IMG/VR virus record: IMGVR_UViG_3300042563_000822
Coordinates: 1-43,816 of that record
Reading direction: 5' to 3' (one strand)
Length of the DNA stretch: 43,816 nt
Source: a virus
Below are positions 30,561 to 40,385 of the stretch, in pieces (within the stretch, counting starts at the first letter, position 1; every line of letters begins with the position of its first letter). A program made the position numbers and the translations under genes. The notes beneath the pieces are model-generated. The model worked only from the letters and a program-made list of their open reading frames with translations, had not been told where the DNA came from and did not search any database.

Positions 30561-30591
30561 CCCATCTCTCCGTGCGGTAGTAAGAGATGGG
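30561..30591. terminator. Bidirectional hairpin between convergent operons
   Basis: CCCATCTCT/AGAGATGGG, a perfect 9-bp stem with a 13-nt loop, between the last early gene (+) and the lipoprotein gene (-). No long T tract, so efficiency is uncertain. Confidence 0.65.
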
Positions 30592-30656
30592 AACTTGGCC
30601 TTCCTGCACCCAACGGATTAACATGAGCAACGAATCCTTCCGCACACAGGCCGGGC

Positions 30657-31394
30657 CTACTTAACAGACTGTTCAGTAATTTCGGTTTGTCCAGTTCTTT
30701 TAGCCCGCAGGAAGTCGATTGTTTTCTTAACCACAATAAACAATATATCAATTACTATAAAGCCAACTCCAAATCCAGCAACATATTGAAACCAATGAGC
30801 ATCAACAACCCACGCAAGCGACGTAGAAACAATACCGCATACCATAAGTATGAACCCACTCAGTTTCTTACTTGTGAACGCTACTATCACTACACCTGCC
30901 GTAAATATCGCAATGCCTATGACGCTAGTAAGCCACAGTATCTTGTCTTTGACCGCCCTAGCCTTCTCCTCGATGGCAAGTTCTTTGGCGGCTTTTTCTA
31001 TGGCAAGTTCACCATCCAAGAGTTCAACACGTTCCCAAAGAAGCGAGGTTTCATAGTCAACTTTAAGAGCCTCAACCTTGTCGTTGGCGGCGGCTTTGGA
31101 GTCCTTCTCTGCAATAGTCGCTTTCTGTTCAGTAAGTTTAGCAACACCGGGGGCCTTTATACCCCCTAGCCTGACCGCCTGAGCCTCTAATACGGCATAT
31201 TGGATACTTCCCTTGTCCAACGAGTCCAAGACGGCTACAATGCCGGCCCCAGCGTCAGAAATGATGCCTTCAACCTTTGTTATGTAAGCGTCTTTCTCCT
31301 TATTGTCTAATATTACAATAGGAGGGCTGTCCTTGACTGTTTCACAGCCAACAAGAAATAATGCAAACGCAGCAATGCAGATTGCCTTAATCAT
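30657..31394 (-). CDS. Lipoprotein with coiled coil and three C-terminal membrane spans (spanin-like?)
   Basis: 245 aa. A lipobox signal (MIKAICIAAFALFLVGC, Cys17) predicts an outer-membrane lipid anchor. A helical Ala/Glu-rich middle (about 75-150) follows. The C-terminus has three hydrophobic spans (about 153-174, 181-200 and 208-229) and a short basic tail. Last gene of the lysis cassette. A lipid anchor at one end and membrane spans at the other is the plan of unimolecular spanins, which have one span. A Rz-like role is inference. ATGA overlap with the endolysin. Confidence 0.6.
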   Translation of the reverse strand: MIKAICIAAFALFLVGCETVKDSPPIVILDNKEKDAYITKVEGIISDAGAGIVAVLDSLDKGSIQYAVLEAQAVRLGGIKAPGVAKLTEQKATIAEKDSKAAANDKVEALKVDYETSLLWERVELLDGELAIEKAAKELAIEEKARAVKDKILWLTSVIGIAIFTAGVVIVAFTSKKLSGFILMVCGIVSTSLAWVVDAHWFQYVAGFGVGFIVIDILFIVVKKTIDFLRAKRTGQTEITEQSVK

Positions 31395-32032
31395 TCGTCC
31401 TTTAGTTCCTGTTCGGCACGTTTGCGTCTTGCTTCAAGGGCTGGGTTTACTTTTGATACCTTCTTTTTGGTCTTAGGGTCTATTGTAGTTGATTTTCTTA
31501 TAGTGAGCAATTCTGCCCCAAGTTTATCCAATTCTTTAGGGTCATTGGACGTTAGTATTGCCTTTATCTTGGGCCATCCCTCAATTTGACTAGGGTCGCC
31601 GTTCCATACGACATCCATAAGTCTAGCCTCAAGTCCAGGTTTTAAATTAGCAACATTAGGATATTTATCCAATTGCTTTCTTCTTCGGTCATATTCAACC
31701 TTGAATGCCCCTTGAGCCTGTTCTTTAGTAATTTTCATGCCACTAGTAACACGCTTTCCATCAATAAATTGCTGACCATAACCAATTGCTAGTTGTCCAT
31801 TGGTATCCAAATAAGGACTATCTCTGAAACCTTCTGCGTCTTGTATGAATACAGAACCCCTTTCATATGCGGTCTTAGGCTTAGGGGGAGTTGCCGGAGT
31901 AGCAAGGGGAGTCTTGATTGTCGGGGTAAGCGTAGCAACGGGGTCAGAAGCGTTTATGGGCTTCTTAATCTCAGGCGTTGGAGTTGCTGTTTGTGCAGGC
32001 TTACTGCCAAACAATTCATCGAAGAAAGACAT
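31391..32032 (-). CDS. Endolysin, GH24 (T4 lysozyme-like) muramidase
   Basis: 213 aa from MSFFDELFGSKP; the frame upstream of it is in the leader or the holin-like gene. After a 50-residue Pro/Thr linker comes EGFRDSPYLD (67-76), giving E67 and D76 at the spacing of the T4 lysozyme Glu11 and Asp20, then GQLAIGYG (79-86). The Thr of the usual TIGYG is Ala82. NPALEARRKRAEQEL near the C-terminus matches the family end. It cuts the glycan strand of peptidoglycan. No signal sequence, so release needs the holin. Confidence 0.85.
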   Translation of the reverse strand: MSFFDELFGSKPAQTATPTPEIKKPINASDPVATLTPTIKTPLATPATPPKPKTAYERGSVFIQDAEGFRDSPYLDTNGQLAIGYGQQFIDGKRVTSGMKITKEQAQGAFKVEYDRRRKQLDKYPNVANLKPGLEARLMDVVWNGDPSQIEGWPKIKAILTSNDPKELDKLGAELLTIRKSTTIDPKTKKKVSKVNPALEARRKRAEQELKDE

Positions 32033-32033
32033 A

Positions 32034-32336
32034 TTATTTAGTTTTTTTGATTTTAAGTCTGATGAAGTCAAATAGTTCGGGAGCAAAACTACCAGACACA
32101 GAGAAAATGATGCTCTTATACAGAGGCTCAATGTCGGCAAAGTATAAGGCAAAGTATACCATTACGCCAACAATAACACCAGCAATAATCTTTCTGAACC
32201 AAATCCAGAACTTATAATCTTCGTTAGTAAGTATAAGCCTAGCCAACGCACCCAGACCACCAAGGATGCCAACCACCCAGCCACCACGCTTAAACTCATC
32301 AATAATAACTGTAATTGACTGGTCATCTGTGTTCAT
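32034..32336 (-). CDS. Holin-like membrane protein (100 aa)
   Basis: Three hydrophobic stretches (about 19-36, 46-66, and a weaker one at 72-88), a short charged N-terminus and a basic C-terminus (IRLKIKKTK). Size, topology and position directly before the endolysin fit a holin. It overlaps the giant gene's stop by ATGA. No exact holin family can be named. Confidence 0.68.
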   Translation of the reverse strand: MNTDDQSITVIIDEFKRGGWVVGILGGLGALARLILTNEDYKFWIWFRKIIAGVIVGVMVYFALYFADIEPLYKSIIFSVSGSFAPELFDFIRLKIKKTK

Positions 32337-35300
32337 CGTGGTGCGGGTTTGGTGTATCTAGAATCCGGGCCAACCATGGTGGCTCTGGAGGGCGTTACAG
32401 GTCCTTTAGGTGTGCCTCTAAGTGCTTCGGGATTAGGCTCTGTTGCTTTACCCTGAAGGACGAACTGCTTAAGCCATCTTCCTTCTGTTCTCTTATGAAC
32501 CTCATCAGCCAGTTCTTCCATTGTCTTTGCTCGCATAAGGATTTGACCCCCCGGAGAATATAGAATGAAGTTTGCATCCTTTACGTCGGCTCTATCAGCA
32601 CCTTGAACGAGAACTTTCTTGCCTGTGATTTGAATGCCAACTCTTTTCCCAATGTCCTTATACATCAGTTGTTGCATTATGTAGCCACCATTGTTGATAT
32701 ACCAAATAGACTCACCGGCAACACCAGCCTCTCTCATTGAGTTATTGACAAATGCCATCTTGTCGGCAACCGCTTGACCTCTCTGGGCATCAAAGGCCGC
32801 AGAGGACATGCCAGTCGCTTGAGCAATCTTCGCAAACTCAGCCTCACGCTTCTTGAGTTCCTTGATATATTTCATTATGTTGGCAATCTTTGTATCATCA
32901 ACGGCAAAATCTGTTTTCAGTTCAGCCTGATTCTGGTCCCAAGCAATAGAATCACGGGTATAGTCGTCCATTTGCTTTTTAAACTTTTCAGCCGCAGTTT
33001 TATCTTTTTCTGAAATTCCAGTCGGTTTAGCAGCCGTGGGTTGCTTAGGCTTAGGGAGTTCCCATCCAATCATTTCTCCAGCACGAAGGTTATATAGTTC
33101 TTGTTCGGATTTATTGATGGCATCAACATCTTGCTTTGCGGACTCGTATCCTCTTTGGGCCATCTTTTTGACCTCCTCGGCAGACCAACCTTCTTGCCAC
33201 TTATCAAACCATTCAACGACGGCTTTATGGCTGGTTCCGACTACATCATCTCCTAGTTCTTGTCTCATGATGTTTGTAATCTCATTCACAGTCTTCCAAC
33301 CTAAGTCAAGAGCCAGCCTTCTTCTTATGTCATAGTAGACCGGATTTTTAGCAGCCAGCAGTTGCTGGGATGTTGCCCCAGTATCATCAATAACCTTAGT
33401 CCATGTAGCCAAATTGCCTCCGCTTTCCTTGCCTAATGATTTTTCGTAGGCTTCGGTAAGTTTGACTTGAACAATGTTATTGTCCTCAACCCACGTTATT
33501 GCTTCCGTGATATCCGTAATGTTTGGCGTTTTCTTATCTCTACCAATGCCAGCCTTGAGTTGCTCGGCAAGGATAAGCCCCGTATTTATGTCAATCAAGT
33601 CAAAGCCCATATAGCCTCTTTTGGGGCTTCTTTCGATGCGATAGCGTCCGGATTCGTGAACAAACGTATCTCTAATGTTGCCAGCAAAATTTACACCTAC
33701 TGGTCTAAATCCAGCCGCACCTAGTGCCTGTTCGACTGCATTGTTATTCTCGGGCGGCAGTTTGGAGTTTCTGGCGTGAGTTTCAGCGTCAATAATTGCC
33801 GACTGCTTGTCACGATAACCCCTGCCGACCAACTTGCCATTAGGGTCAATCATGAACAGTTCCCTAGTAGGAATGTCGTTAATGTCGAAGTTCTTTGGGT
33901 TTTCAAGCGTGAACATCGAGTAGCCAGAGCGATGCGTAAGACCTTCAACTAATTGAAGACCGGCCATATTGTATCCCTTTCTTTTTGCTTCTAACTCTGG
34001 AGCACCAAGCGGAACCCAGTTTGTCGAGGAATAGTTAGCGTTGCCCCAGCCCTCCGTAAACTGATTCCATTTGACGAATTTATTCTTTCCGTCCTCACCT
34101 TGATGCGGAATGATTTCCCCAAAGCGGTCAATACGATACATCGAAATAGGATGCTGTGCATCACGCATGGGGTTTCTTCCAATCGTATTGGGGTTTTGCC
34201 CGTAAAGAATAGCCAGTCTTTCCTCCCTAGCACTTACGCTTTCGACAGACCTTGCACCTTCGTCTTCATTTTCTGGGTCAAACTTTTCACGAAGTTCATC
34301 AAGTGCGGCTTGTTTCTGTGCCGACAGTTTGCCTTTCTTTGCAATAAACTCTTGCTCTAGTCCGTTAAGTTCTACATATTGTGTTTGTTCAAAGCCCATT
34401 ATTCTATTAACTATATTAGCCATTTTTTTAGCGTTGAACGGGTTTCCTTGAGCCATCTTTAGCAGAACTTCCCAGGAATGGTCGGGAGGTGCTTCAGAAA
34501 GTTCACCACCTTTAACTCTATCAACCGAACCGCCTGCTTGATAGTTCGAAAGAACCAAATCACAGGCTTCATTTAAGTTAGCACGTGTCTTAAAAAGGCC
34601 TTGAATTAATTTTGCAGAAATTGGCTGGCTTCCATCAACATCGAAAAAGTTGCCGTTCCAAGCATTTAACTTTGATTGGTTCGCTCTTGCAGGAGACCAC
34701 ATGTGAATATACATTTCAGGCAATCTAGGTTCTTCACCTTCCTCTGCTTCTGTCTTTTTTTTGCCCTTTACGTCAAGGCTTGAATCCCTAATTTCGACTC
34801 TAAGAGGAACAAGTATTCTAAGTCTAGGGTCCTCTCCGTATTGGTATTCTTTTTTGGTAGAGCCAATTTCAGTTCTGTAGGTAACAGGAGCGTATTCTGC
34901 AAGGAACACCTGAGTCCATCCCGGAGCACCACCCTTTGCCGTAGGGGTTGCTTTAGGGTCCTTCCAGTTACCATCCGCAATCGCATTAAGAAGTGTCACG
35001 ATGTTTTTCATTACAATCTCATTGGCACCAGAGTCCTTCCCGTAGTTTTCCTGAATATGTTGAATTATGCGTTTTGTTTGTTGAGCATTAGGAGCACCGA
35101 CAAGGACTGTCTTTCCGTCAAGGGTTTTCTTGACTTTAAGACCAGACCATTCGGCACCATCTCCGGGAAGGGGGGCAATGACTCTTTGAACAATACTTCC
35201 TATCGGTGCCCATTCAGCCTGCATCAATTTGTCAAGAGACTTTTTAAACATTAACGTATTCGGGTTAATGAAATTCTCTCTATTTGAGGCTAATGCCCAT

Positions 35301-38300
35301 TGCCATCTTCTTTTCTTTGAGGCTTCACTATCATCCTTTTGCTCTTTTACGATTGTATCTAAATCCCAAAGGGCATCAGTATCAGTTTTAGTCCCTCTAT
35401 TTCTTGTATGTGCAAGCATCTGGCTAGACCACTCCCATTCGTGTTTGCCAATAGGAATAATCTCATTGGTAATTGGGTGTCTAAATGTGCCGTATTTATA
35501 GAACTGATTAGGGTCTTTGCTTTGATTGCCAGAAAGCACAAAACCCATGTCCGTAAGTTTGTCCTGAGTCATCTCTTTCCAGAACTGTTCCATCATTCCA
35601 TTTCTACCAAATGTAGCCAAGAACATCGAGGCATCTACAATTCTTTCTTTAAGATTTGGCTTGGCATTGGGACTCTTTCCGTTCCAGTCAATGTCAGCGG
35701 TATTTATTGAATTGCCGTCATTAACCATGTCTTCGATTGTTAGAGAACCAAACACAAGTTTGTTCCAGAATTTAACGCGAGACCATCCGGCAGCAAAGCG
35801 ACCTTCAGGCGCTCCGCTTTCAAACCCTTGTTTTACTCTTTCAGTAACAGTTCCTCCTTCGAAAGAACCCTGAGGAGAGGAACCCATTGCGTCTGTTCTT
35901 CCAAAGTGCGGGTTGGCAGACTCAAGTCTTGCTTGGTAAAGTTTGCCGGCTAACTCCAAAAATACTTGTTGCATGAGTCTTGTGTCGTTCGGGTTTCTGG
36001 CTTGATTTTTCTTGCCCATTTCCCAAGTGGCTCGGAACATTACAGCCTCAGACTCGCTTAAGGTCTCGGCGTGTGCTTTGACGAACATATCCATCAACTG
36101 AAGAGAGCCTTCGACTGTTTTTGCAATCTTAGGAGCATGAGTCATGACTGCCTTTCCGTTAGCATCAACACCCCATTCGCCCAAAATCATGTTTTTAAGT
36201 GCAGCACGGGAGTCAGCCATGTTCTTGTGGAAAAACAATGCGTGTGCAACTTCTTCACGGCCCGTAGATGTGCTGAATTTAGACTCGTCAAGATATATGG
36301 TAGTTTCGCCATTTCTATCCCAAACAGTAATGCCATTCTTCATGGACGTAAAGACAGCATCATCAAGGACGGAAATATTCACCTGCCCGTCTCTGAATTC
36401 TGTAATAGGATTTCTAGAAGCAATACCTACCTTTTCAACTTCCAACTTAGACAACTGGCTATTGATATCCCTAATTTCATTATGAGACTCAAGTTGCATG
36501 TTCTTAATTCTAACGAACTCTTGCTGGAATGTTGCAATCTTCTTAACTACATCAGGCGACATTTTGCTTGTGTCGATGTTTCTTAGTTGAGGAGCCATCT
36601 CCCCAATCGGAGTAGTAGGTTGTGGGACTCCATACTCATTTTCAATGGTAGCCGTCTCCTTGATAGGAGGAGTGCTAAACCCATTGGGGAACATGTCTTC
36701 AATATTAAGACCAGCCTCTGCTGCAATAACCTTCGCACCAGCCTCTAGGTTTGCAAGTTCGGTAAGCGTCCCATCCTGTATTGTCTTTATTTTGGTGGTA
36801 AGGATGTCTGTTTCCTTGGCAATGGTTCCAAGTCTAACTCTGCCGGCATTGGAAAGCATTATTCCCTCAATCATACGCTGGGCATATCCTTCCGCTTCTT
36901 CACCCTTTAAGCCCATTTTGGTTGCTGTATCAAGATACTGCTTTTTAACTGCATCAGCAAACTCGGGGTCCTGATGCTGGACACTTTCCATCAATCCAAC
37001 AAGACCGTTTCTTACGCCACCAGAAGTAAGTTCAAGTTTGGCGTTTGTTCTGAAAACTTGTGCAAGCGTAAACATTTGCTTGGCAAAGTGCGTCTCGCCA
37101 GCGTTAGCACCACTCTTTTTTGCAATCAAATCAGCGTCATCCCTGGCCTGCATCATCACCTTAATAATTTTCATTCTCTGAACATTGCCTATTGCGTCAT
37201 GACCAAGGGCATCCATGTATCCTCTGATTTGGCCCATATCATGATTTGTTCTTTCACGCAAATTTACGTCACGACTGAAGTGTGAAGTCCATCCAGAAGT
37301 AATAGCATTTGTCGCAGAACCAAAACCTGCAAAAGCAGTTCCACTACCAACACCAGCAAAATTGTCAGTAAGTCCAAGTAGAAGTTCGTTAGAGGCAACA
37401 GACACCATGCCGTCTTTATACAGTCTAGCAGAGGCAGCAAGAACCCCATTTGCACCTATTGAATGAAGTCTTTTAACGTGGTCAGACTTTGCCTCCAGAT
37501 AATCCAGTCTCAAGTCAATCTTTTTGATTTCCTTTTCGACATTGACCGACTGAGATACCAAATCAGGTTCTTCTCTTACTACTGTTTCTCCAAGTTCCTT
37601 GAGTTGTTTGCTAATATACGGCCACTCTCCTCTGGTCAATGACGCTCTTTTGATAAGCAACTGTCTTCTTTCTGCTTGAATATTGCCTCTGACACCAAGC
37701 ATTGCGGAATCAAAGTCATTCCCTTTTACGGATGCTAGTTTTGCGTATTCTTGAATAATTTCAAGTTGTCTTCCAATGCCACCAATAGTTCTGGCAAGCG
37801 GGATAACAGAATTTAACATAGCCCATCTAAATATTCCGGGCGAAGTTGATTGCAATGCGGTTGCCGTTACTCCAGCAGAGCCAGCAACCTTAAAACCAGC
37901 GGTAATACCACTTCTGGGACTTCCGTATGTCTTTTCAAGTGCATCAAGCCACTCGGAACCAGTTCCTACACCTTTCAATAATTCATTAACACCTTTAGCC
38001 AGCGGATTGTCATAGATAAAATTAAACTGGACAGGGAGTTGCGAACCACCAACATATCCTGCAATATCCTTGGCATCTATTCTTCTCCAAGCACGACCAA
38101 CCTCACGTGTGAGGGAGTTCATCTCGTTGGGGGTAATTACCGGCTTTCCGTTGGCAAGAACGGGAACCTTTCCACGCATCAATCTGTCGTAAATAATAGA
38201 GTCGGGCAATTTGGAAAAGTCAGTTTCTGGATGGATTTCTTGAAGTCTCTGCCTGGCCTTGGCAATCATATCCATCGACTCTTTACTATATATGACCTTT

Positions 38301-40339
38301 TTGCCTTCATTGGCGGCTGTAGCAATCGCATCTCTTACAGATTGGACTTGAGATGCTTTTTGCTCTATTGCATTGGCAAGGGAGTTAAGCATGCCCTCCG
38401 ATGCTTTAACCATTCGTGCCGGGTTCTTAGGGTCAATCATTTTTCCTTTTCCTTCAAATGCTCTCTTGATTGCCTCGTAAATATCAATCTTTTCACCAGC
38501 AAGAACGGCTTCGTTTTGAATGCCATTCACCATGTATCTTACATCGGGAGGAAGCACGTCGGGAGTAAGAGCAACGCCTTGTCTAGCAAGTGTATTTACC
38601 TGATTAAGCGTAGCATCAAGGGAGTCTTGAAGGCCTATTCTTTGCAGGAAATTGCGACCTTGTGCGGCCTTGCCAACGCCAGCAGCACGAAATCCAGCCT
38701 TTGTAATTCCACCAAACAACGCATAGGCTTCAAACGGAGTAATAAACATTGAAGCAGACTCATGCCATCTAGAGTCAACAACCCCATTGCCAAAAATGCC
38801 ATCTTTTGCCAAGTGATGATGCCAATTTGCATAAGCAGCGCCAGTATTCATCCCTTCCATTTGGGCTTCTTCGTATAATTCTTCAATAGTTACCCTACGT
38901 CGCCCGGTATCATCGTCCAGCACGTAATCAGTAAGTGCCTTAACCGAGTTATTAATTCTCATCGTTGTAGAACGAGGGTCACTATTAACGCCCATCATAG
39001 CCATACCAATACCACCAGTAACTGCGGCGGAAAGGCCAGTAAGCAAAGATGTAAGTCCTCTTACGTCTTTCTTAAAAGCACCTCGTTCATCCAAAAACTT
39101 AACTTCTTTAGAAATATCAATGATTAACTGCGGAACAGCGGCTCTCTTGTCGTCATCAAGCATATCCATGTCAACGATTCCTTCTTTTCCATATTTTTTA
39201 ATAACTATATCCAACGCTGAATTTTCGGTAAAACCATTCAAGGATTCTCCATTTTCCCTAGCAGAAGCCAATTGCAAAAGTTTTTGCTCAAGTGCTTGTT
39301 TTGCTGGTTCGTCAGTAAATTCATCAGACCAAGAAATTTCTGGATAACCAACGGAAGATACGCTAGTATAAACTGCGTTGCCTACAGCATCAGCAAGATG
39401 TCCTGCTGTGGTGTTAAGGTTTCTTCCAAATCTGGTGTAAAGAGAGTCTTGCTCCGGGTGTGCGTCTTCCCAAGCAAGAAACTCCCTAAACATCTTTTTA
39501 TGCTCAGCATTTTTAGGATTAAGCCTAAAACCATACGAGTCAATGTTTGTTTTAAGTTGGCTGGGATGCATCGTCCCTTTAAACTTTGCTTTATACGCTC
39601 TTTGAAGTATCTGGAATGGGCTTGTTTCGTATTGACCAGAATATTTATTACTGACTCCGGCCTTGAAGAACTCTTCTTCGTCTTTAGTTTTAAACAAACC
39701 AGCACCCTTCATGTGTGAAAATAAGGCTTCGGGAGCACTAAGCAGCGAGTCGTCGCTATCAATCAACTTTTCAACGCCGTTTTTCATATACCTAGAGGCG
39801 TAATACTCGGCTCTAATTTGAGCCTTTGCAATACCAAGGACAATTTCCGCATCTGTCTTGCCAAACGAAGTCAGCCATGAAGTAAGTGGGTGAAGTTCTG
39901 GTTCTTTCCCGCCAGCCCCAATAGGCAAAATACCCATACGAGGAGGAGTTCCCGCTACCAAGCCCGACCTTTGTGTCGACCATTCTGTATGCTTTTTGTC
40001 GTATACCTCCTTGTCCCTCAAGGCCCATTGAGCCTTATTTGCTATTCTTCTTCCCTCGGGATTGCTTCCATCCGTAATATTTGCAAAAGCCTGAATGCCT
40101 TCATCGGTCCCAACTCTAACAAACGCAGGAGCAACAAAATCATCCTCTCCGGGTTGCGTGGGAATAAACGGAGGAAGCAGTCCGACTTTTCTAGACTCGT
40201 CAACCTTTTGCTTTGCTGTAATAAGAGGAGGAGCAATGTCCACCTGCCCGGGGCTGCTTACGCTCTGGTTTTCTTTGGGGATTTTAACAGGTTCTGGTTG
40301 ACCGCTAGTGGGTCTGCTACCAATAGTAAATTCTGCCAT
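32333..40339 (-). CDS. Giant 2668-aa virion-associated protein, probable internal/ejection protein
   Basis: Largest gene, 8 kb (18% of the genome). The order Q-rich protein, PP-loop enzyme, 900-aa protein, giant, parallels T7 gp14-gp15-gp16. Hydrophobic Gly/Ala stretches occur near residues 430-450 (LLTGLSAAVTGGIGMAMMG), 810-860 and 1000-1015, fitting membrane insertion during DNA entry. Near 1360 lies REEVAHALFFH, a zincin-like helix with Glu where HExxH has its first His, so probably inactive. Long charged helices fill much of the rest. No lytic transglycosylase was identified. It could also be a polyvalent multi-domain protein. No tail-tube genes support a tape measure. Confidence 0.65.
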   Translation of the reverse strand: MAEFTIGSRPTSGQPEPVKIPKENQSVSSPGQVDIAPPLITAKQKVDESRKVGLLPPFIPTQPGEDDFVAPAFVRVGTDEGIQAFANITDGSNPEGRRIANKAQWALRDKEVYDKKHTEWSTQRSGLVAGTPPRMGILPIGAGGKEPELHPLTSWLTSFGKTDAEIVLGIAKAQIRAEYYASRYMKNGVEKLIDSDDSLLSAPEALFSHMKGAGLFKTKDEEEFFKAGVSNKYSGQYETSPFQILQRAYKAKFKGTMHPSQLKTNIDSYGFRLNPKNAEHKKMFREFLAWEDAHPEQDSLYTRFGRNLNTTAGHLADAVGNAVYTSVSSVGYPEISWSDEFTDEPAKQALEQKLLQLASARENGESLNGFTENSALDIVIKKYGKEGIVDMDMLDDDKRAAVPQLIIDISKEVKFLDERGAFKKDVRGLTSLLTGLSAAVTGGIGMAMMGVNSDPRSTTMRINNSVKALTDYVLDDDTGRRRVTIEELYEEAQMEGMNTGAAYANWHHHLAKDGIFGNGVVDSRWHESASMFITPFEAYALFGGITKAGFRAAGVGKAAQGRNFLQRIGLQDSLDATLNQVNTLARQGVALTPDVLPPDVRYMVNGIQNEAVLAGEKIDIYEAIKRAFEGKGKMIDPKNPARMVKASEGMLNSLANAIEQKASQVQSVRDAIATAANEGKKVIYSKESMDMIAKARQRLQEIHPETDFSKLPDSIIYDRLMRGKVPVLANGKPVITPNEMNSLTREVGRAWRRIDAKDIAGYVGGSQLPVQFNFIYDNPLAKGVNELLKGVGTGSEWLDALEKTYGSPRSGITAGFKVAGSAGVTATALQSTSPGIFRWAMLNSVIPLARTIGGIGRQLEIIQEYAKLASVKGNDFDSAMLGVRGNIQAERRQLLIKRASLTRGEWPYISKQLKELGETVVREEPDLVSQSVNVEKEIKKIDLRLDYLEAKSDHVKRLHSIGANGVLAASARLYKDGMVSVASNELLLGLTDNFAGVGSGTAFAGFGSATNAITSGWTSHFSRDVNLRERTNHDMGQIRGYMDALGHDAIGNVQRMKIIKVMMQARDDADLIAKKSGANAGETHFAKQMFTLAQVFRTNAKLELTSGGVRNGLVGLMESVQHQDPEFADAVKKQYLDTATKMGLKGEEAEGYAQRMIEGIMLSNAGRVRLGTIAKETDILTTKIKTIQDGTLTELANLEAGAKVIAAEAGLNIEDMFPNGFSTPPIKETATIENEYGVPQPTTPIGEMAPQLRNIDTSKMSPDVVKKIATFQQEFVRIKNMQLESHNEIRDINSQLSKLEVEKVGIASRNPITEFRDGQVNISVLDDAVFTSMKNGITVWDRNGETTIYLDESKFSTSTGREEVAHALFFHKNMADSRAALKNMILGEWGVDANGKAVMTHAPKIAKTVEGSLQLMDMFVKAHAETLSESEAVMFRATWEMGKKNQARNPNDTRLMQQVFLELAGKLYQARLESANPHFGRTDAMGSSPQGSFEGGTVTERVKQGFESGAPEGRFAAGWSRVKFWNKLVFGSLTIEDMVNDGNSINTADIDWNGKSPNAKPNLKERIVDASMFLATFGRNGMMEQFWKEMTQDKLTDMGFVLSGNQSKDPNQFYKYGTFRHPITNEIIPIGKHEWEWSSQMLAHTRNRGTKTDTDALWDLDTIVKEQKDDSEASKKRRWQWALASNRENFINPNTLMFKKSLDKLMQAEWAPIGSIVQRVIAPLPGDGAEWSGLKVKKTLDGKTVLVGAPNAQQTKRIIQHIQENYGKDSGANEIVMKNIVTLLNAIADGNWKDPKATPTAKGGAPGWTQVFLAEYAPVTYRTEIGSTKKEYQYGEDPRLRILVPLRVEIRDSSLDVKGKKKTEAEEGEEPRLPEMYIHMWSPARANQSKLNAWNGNFFDVDGSQPISAKLIQGLFKTRANLNEACDLVLSNYQAGGSVDRVKGGELSEAPPDHSWEVLLKMAQGNPFNAKKMANIVNRIMGFEQTQYVELNGLEQEFIAKKGKLSAQKQAALDELREKFDPENEDEGARSVESVSAREERLAILYGQNPNTIGRNPMRDAQHPISMYRIDRFGEIIPHQGEDGKNKFVKWNQFTEGWGNANYSSTNWVPLGAPELEAKRKGYNMAGLQLVEGLTHRSGYSMFTLENPKNFDINDIPTRELFMIDPNGKLVGRGYRDKQSAIIDAETHARNSKLPPENNNAVEQALGAAGFRPVGVNFAGNIRDTFVHESGRYRIERSPKRGYMGFDLIDINTGLILAEQLKAGIGRDKKTPNITDITEAITWVEDNNIVQVKLTEAYEKSLGKESGGNLATWTKVIDDTGATSQQLLAAKNPVYYDIRRRLALDLGWKTVNEITNIMRQELGDDVVGTSHKAVVEWFDKWQEGWSAEEVKKMAQRGYESAKQDVDAINKSEQELYNLRAGEMIGWELPKPKQPTAAKPTGISEKDKTAAEKFKKQMDDYTRDSIAWDQNQAELKTDFAVDDTKIANIMKYIKELKKREAEFAKIAQATGMSSAAFDAQRGQAVADKMAFVNNSMREAGVAGESIWYINNGGYIMQQLMYKDIGKRVGIQITGKKVLVQGADRADVKDANFILYSPGGQILMRAKTMEELADEVHKRTEGRWLKQFVLQGKATEPNPEALRGTPKGPVTPSRATMVGPDSRYTKPAPR

Positions 40340-40385
40340 TTAATATATACTCACTATTTGTCAAGAAAAAGCAAGCGTTTTATGC

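Noticed and set aside
32333-40339. Giant protein as a tail tape measure
   Set aside because: No tail tube, tail chaperone pair or baseplate genes are present, and the portal, adaptor and nozzle-like set indicates a short tail.
40337-40362. T7-promoter-like sequence (TAATATATACTCACTATT) on the plus strand between the giant and 900-aa genes
   Set aside because: It needs an inserted base to align, points antisense to the virion genes, is not repeated elsewhere, and no single-subunit RNA polymerase gene was recognised.
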